Shown: one piece after another, positions 6,604 to 8,742 of the stretch | How positions within the stretch are numbered: position 1 is the stretch's first letter | Layout: every line of letters starts with the position of its first letter | Position numbers and translations under genes: made by a program | Assembly: GCA_946478915.1 (NCBI GenBank) | Contig: CAMLER010000183.1 | Span: forward strand, 1 to 8,742 | DNA length: 8,742 bases | Reading direction: 5' to 3' | Source: an uncultured Chryseolinea sp. | Lineage (GTDB): Bacteria > Bacteroidota > Bacteroidia > Cytophagales > Cyclobacteriaceae | The notes under the pieces: model-generated | Told to the model about the DNA's origin: nothing | Databases searched by the model: none | Seen by the model: the letters and a program-made list of their open reading frames with translations, nothing else

Positions 6604-7728
6604 TTAACGTCCAACAATTTCTCTCCAATCTTTGACCATTTGTATTGCCGCATTTTGAGATGCTGATCCTGTGTCCAGTTTTTGGATAATCTCCTCATAG
6701 CCATTTATCATATTAGCCCGATAGTCTGTGTCGGCGATTAACCTTGAAAGTTCATTTGCGACGTTTTCTACTTTCGCATCCGCCTGAATCATTTCCTTAA
6801 CGACCTCCCTACCCGCGATCAGATTTACCAGCGAAATGAACTTAACGTTGACCAAAAATTTTGCGAGCCAATACGAAATAGTATTTGCCTTATAAACCAC
6901 AATCTGCGGAACTCTAAAAAGGGCGGTCTCTAATGTCGCTGTCCCCGAGGTAACGATCGCTGCAGATGACCTGAGCAATAGATTATACGTATCTTCAAAT
7001 ACCAGTTCTACATTTGCGAGACCGCGAAGGTCGTCGTACCAGAACGAATCCAGGTTGTTGACGGCAGCCACCGCAAACTTATGTTCAGGAAATTTCTTAA
7101 CGACCTTAGCCATCAAAGGGATAATACGCTTCAATTCCTGCTTCCGACTGCCGGGCAAGAGTGCAATAGTTTGGACCGGTCCAACTGATGCAAAATTTGA
7201 TACTCCTTCATTTTTCGCGATATGGTCTTTGACCGCATCCAATACTGGATTTCCGACATACGTGGCTTCCCAATCAAACTTTTTGAAAAATTCCTTTTCA
7301 AAAGGTAGGATTACGTACAAACGATCAACATGCGGTTTTAACCAGGCTGCCCTTCCGGGATACCAGGCCCAATATTTAGGCGGTATATAGTAGAATATTT
7401 TGTAGCCCTCCTTCTTTCCAAAACGGGCAATAGCCAGATTGAACCCCCCATAGTCGATGAGAACAATAACGTCTGGGTTGAACGCAAGTATATCCTTTTT
7501 ACAAAGCTTGATATACTTACGGATCTTTCCTGCATTCGTAATAACCTCTGCAAGGCCCATAAAAGCCATGTCATTATAATGCACAGTAAGCTCTACGCCC
7601 GCTTCCCGCATGAATTCACCGCCAAACCCACGGAATGTGGCAGAAGGCTGATTCTTTTTTAATTCCTTTACCAGATTGCCGCCATGCAAATCACCCGAAC
7701 GTTCACCTGCAACGAGATAGTATCGCAT
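6604..7728 (-). CDS. lpxB: Lipid-A-disaccharide synthase
   Basis: This membrane-associated GT19 glycosyltransferase joins UDP-2,3-diacylglucosamine and lipid X to form the tetraacyl disaccharide precursor of lipid A; its presence implies a lipopolysaccharide-bearing outer membrane. The 374 residues match family length. Visible motifs: GERSGDLHG (8-16), IDYGGFN (91-97) with Asp92 at the place of the E. coli catalytic Asp98, YIPPKYWAW (114-122), LPFE (141-144), YVGNPV (157-162), LLPGSRKQE (190-198), SGTATLE (261-267), and SLVNLIAGRE (299-308) with the conserved Asn302. The GG in IDYGGFN replaces the commoner PG or PD. ATG start. It lies 27 bp downstream of the QueD-family gene on the same strand, so the two are probably cotranscribed. 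Confidence 0.95.
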   Translation of the reverse strand: MRYYLVAGERSGDLHGGNLVKELKKNQPSATFRGFGGEFMREAGVELTVHYNDMAFMGLAEVITNAGKIRKYIKLCKKDILAFNPDVIVLIDYGGFNLAIARFGKKEGYKIFYYIPPKYWAWYPGRAAWLKPHVDRLYVILPFEKEFFKKFDWEATYVGNPVLDAVKDHIAKNEGVSNFASVGPVQTIALLPGSRKQELKRIIPLMAKVVKKFPEHKFAVAAVNNLDSFWYDDLRGLANVELVFEDTYNLLLRSSAAIVTSGTATLETALFRVPQIVVYKANTISYWLAKFLVNVKFISLVNLIAGREVVKEMIQADAKVENVANELSRLIADTDYRANMINGYEEIIQKLDTGSASQNAAIQMVKDWREIVGR

Positions 7729-7755
7729 ACCTAACGGGAAAAAATGGTTTCGTAA

Positions 7756-8175
7756 TTATTCTCCAAAATACTCTACGTAATTGCGGGGTGTTTCATATAA
7801 CCGCAGACTGTGAAGTTTTCCAACCGTAGTTATCGAGGGTAATTTAGCGTTGAGAATTTTCCAAATCTCAACGATCAAATTCTCGCAACTTGCCAGTTTA
7901 CCCTGCATGAAATCGACATCGACATTAAGGTTTTTGTGGTCAAGTTTGTCAATAACCTCCGATTTGATAAGGACGCTTAATTTTTTCAAATCCACTACAA
8001 ATCCAGATGCCGGATCGGGCATTCCTTTAATTGTTACGATCAAGTCGAAATTATGACCATGCCAGTTTTCGTTTGCGCAGGGGCCAAAAACCTCGGCATT
8101 TTTTTCTCTGGTCCACTCAGGATTGTAGAGCTTGTGAGCGGCGTTAAAATGTTCCTTTCTGGAAACGTACAGCAT
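7756..8175 (-). CDS. queD: 6-pyruvoyl-tetrahydropterin synthase / QueD family protein
   Basis: The 139-residue product belongs to the zinc-dependent T-fold family that acts on dihydroneopterin triphosphate. QueD members make 6-carboxytetrahydropterin for queuosine; PTPS members make the tetrahydrobiopterin precursor. Zinc ligands His14 (FNAAH), His39 and His41 (HGHNF) are present. The candidate catalytic Cys33 lies six residues before His39 (C-x5-HGH), the spacing of animal PTPS, whereas E. coli QueD has C-x3-HGH. Asp79-His80 (LDHKNLN) and Glu128 (YETPRN) supply the rest of the active site. The family is sure; the exact product is not, and the symbol is provisional. A strong promoter match lies just upstream, giving a leader of about 15 bases, and lpxB follows 27 bp downstream, an unrelated pathway probably sharing the transcript. 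Confidence 0.85.
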   Translation of the reverse strand: MLYVSRKEHFNAAHKLYNPEWTREKNAEVFGPCANENWHGHNFDLIVTIKGMPDPASGFVVDLKKLSVLIKSEVIDKLDHKNLNVDVDFMQGKLASCENLIVEIWKILNAKLPSITTVGKLHSLRLYETPRNYVEYFGE

Positions 8176-8192
8176 GGGGTCGAAATGTCCAG

Positions 8193-8224
8193 CAAATATA
8201 GCATGATGTCGGTTTCATACCCAA
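8193..8224 (-). promoter_or_regulatory. Bacteroidota sigma-type promoter for the queD-lpxB unit
   Basis: Read on the minus strand, TATATTTG (8200-8193) is an exact match to the -7 consensus TAnnTTTG. A TTGG (8224-8221) lies 20 bases upstream, within the normal spacing of the -33 element. Transcription would start a few bases past 8193, about 15 bases before the ATG at 8175. The site sits in the 95-bp gap behind the DUF4249 gene, so queD-lpxB need not depend on that gene's transcript. Confidence 0.6.
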
Positions 8225-8270
8225 CGACGGCGTCCAAGCACCATTCCGAGGTAATTAGGGATTCCTGGCG

Positions 8271-8742
8271 CTAATCCTGCCACCAGGTCGGCTTCACGTT
8301 CGTCGCGTCTCCCCTTGAATATTGACGGCAATCAAAGCATTCGGGCGCCGGGGGACCACCATAGCTTTTTTCGCAGTCCTCTTTTAATGTGTTCTCGACG
8401 AAATAGGATAATTGGCTTTTGGTAAAATACCATCGCTTAGCCTGTTCGTTAACCACACCAAAGTATCCGGCAACTCTTTTTTCATCTCCCACTGAATAAT
8501 AGTTGGTAGCCAAATTAAAAGGTGGTTTATCTACTATGGAAGCCTCCTGGTTTTGTTCGCGCATTTCAGACCAGAAATTGAAATAGGGTTCAGTCATTGC
8601 TTGCTGAACGATGAGCGCTGAAAATTTATGGAAGATCCGGTCATTCCTGATGGTCTCCATAGCAAATAATTCCTTTTCGTAACCACCGACAAAATCTTTC
8701 TGAATACCGTAATTTCTCAGATAAAAGGGGGTGCTGATCCAG
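8271..8742 (-). CDS. DUF4249 family protein, C-terminal part only
   Basis: The minus-strand frame is open to the window edge: 156 residues before the TAG at 8273-8271, starting WISTPFYLRN. The Met at 8660 is internal, because 27 sense codons precede it in frame. The C-terminal signature is clear: a segment with YFNFWSEM, then PPFNLATN, VAGYFGVV, and the closing ECFDC with NVKPTWW. DUF4249 proteins are Bacteroidota lipoproteins, usually encoded right after a TonB-dependent receptor with a carboxypeptidase-like N-terminal domain, and are thought to take part in substrate capture at the outer membrane. The lipobox and receptor gene, if present, lie right of the window. The substrate cannot be inferred from this fragment. 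Confidence 0.8.
   Translation of the reverse strand, partial: WISTPFYLRNYGIQKDFVGGYEKELFAMETIRNDRIFHKFSALIVQQAMTEPYFNFWSEMREQNQEASIVDKPPFNLATNYYSVGDEKRVAGYFGVVNEQAKRWYFTKSQLSYFVENTLKEDCEKSYGGPPAPECFDCRQYSRGDATNVKPTWWQD

Noticed and set aside
7055..7390. 111-codon plus-strand open frame inside lpxB
   Set aside because: Antisense to conserved LpxB motifs, Ser/Phe/Leu-rich, and with no independent support.
8271..8660. A complete 129-residue gene starting at the ATG at 8660
   Set aside because: The frame stays open to the window edge and the DUF4249-like sequence continues upstream of that Met, so it is an internal residue of a partial gene.

Overview
The window reads as a chromosomal segment from a Bacteroidota bacterium, most likely of the Cytophagales. 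The evidence is a surface protein ending in a type IX secretion (T9SS) C-terminal sorting domain, a DUF4249-type lipoprotein C-terminus, a ClpP with the long N-terminus typical of this phylum, A/T-rich leaders without Shine-Dalgarno sequences, and one close match to the Bacteroidota promoter consensus (TTTG / TAnnTTTG). Nothing points to a phage, plasmid or insertion sequence.

Plus strand, left part (1-3714): the 3' portion of a tRNA-Leu(UAG) cut by the window edge, a likely terminator, then three protein quality-control genes in a row: tig (trigger factor, the ribosome-bound chaperone), clpP (protease core) and clpX (AAA+ unfoldase). Together they fold or degrade new and damaged cytosolic proteins. 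The gaps of 211 and 79 bp leave room for separate promoters.

Middle (3715-4312): about 600 bp without an intact gene. It holds a nested inverted repeat just after clpX, a minus-strand reading frame broken by two close in-frame stops (possible pseudogene remnant), and a hairpin followed by six Ts. This is the least explained part of the window.

Surface protein (4313-6412): a 699-residue secreted protein with a signal peptide, receptor-L/leucine-rich-like repeats that include an exact-period 64-residue duplication, a cysteine cap, two 108-residue repeat modules and a T9SS tail.

Minus strand, right part (6604-8742): lpxB (lipid A disaccharide synthase), a 6-pyruvoyl-tetrahydropterin synthase/QueD-family gene 27 bp upstream of it with its own well-matched promoter, and the C-terminal 156 residues of a DUF4249 protein that runs off the window. 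lpxB converges with the surface-protein gene.

Most of the window is ordinary core genome. I found no convincing new multi-gene system; the best leads are the broken reading frame and structured DNA between clpX and the surface-protein gene, and the repeat architecture of that protein.
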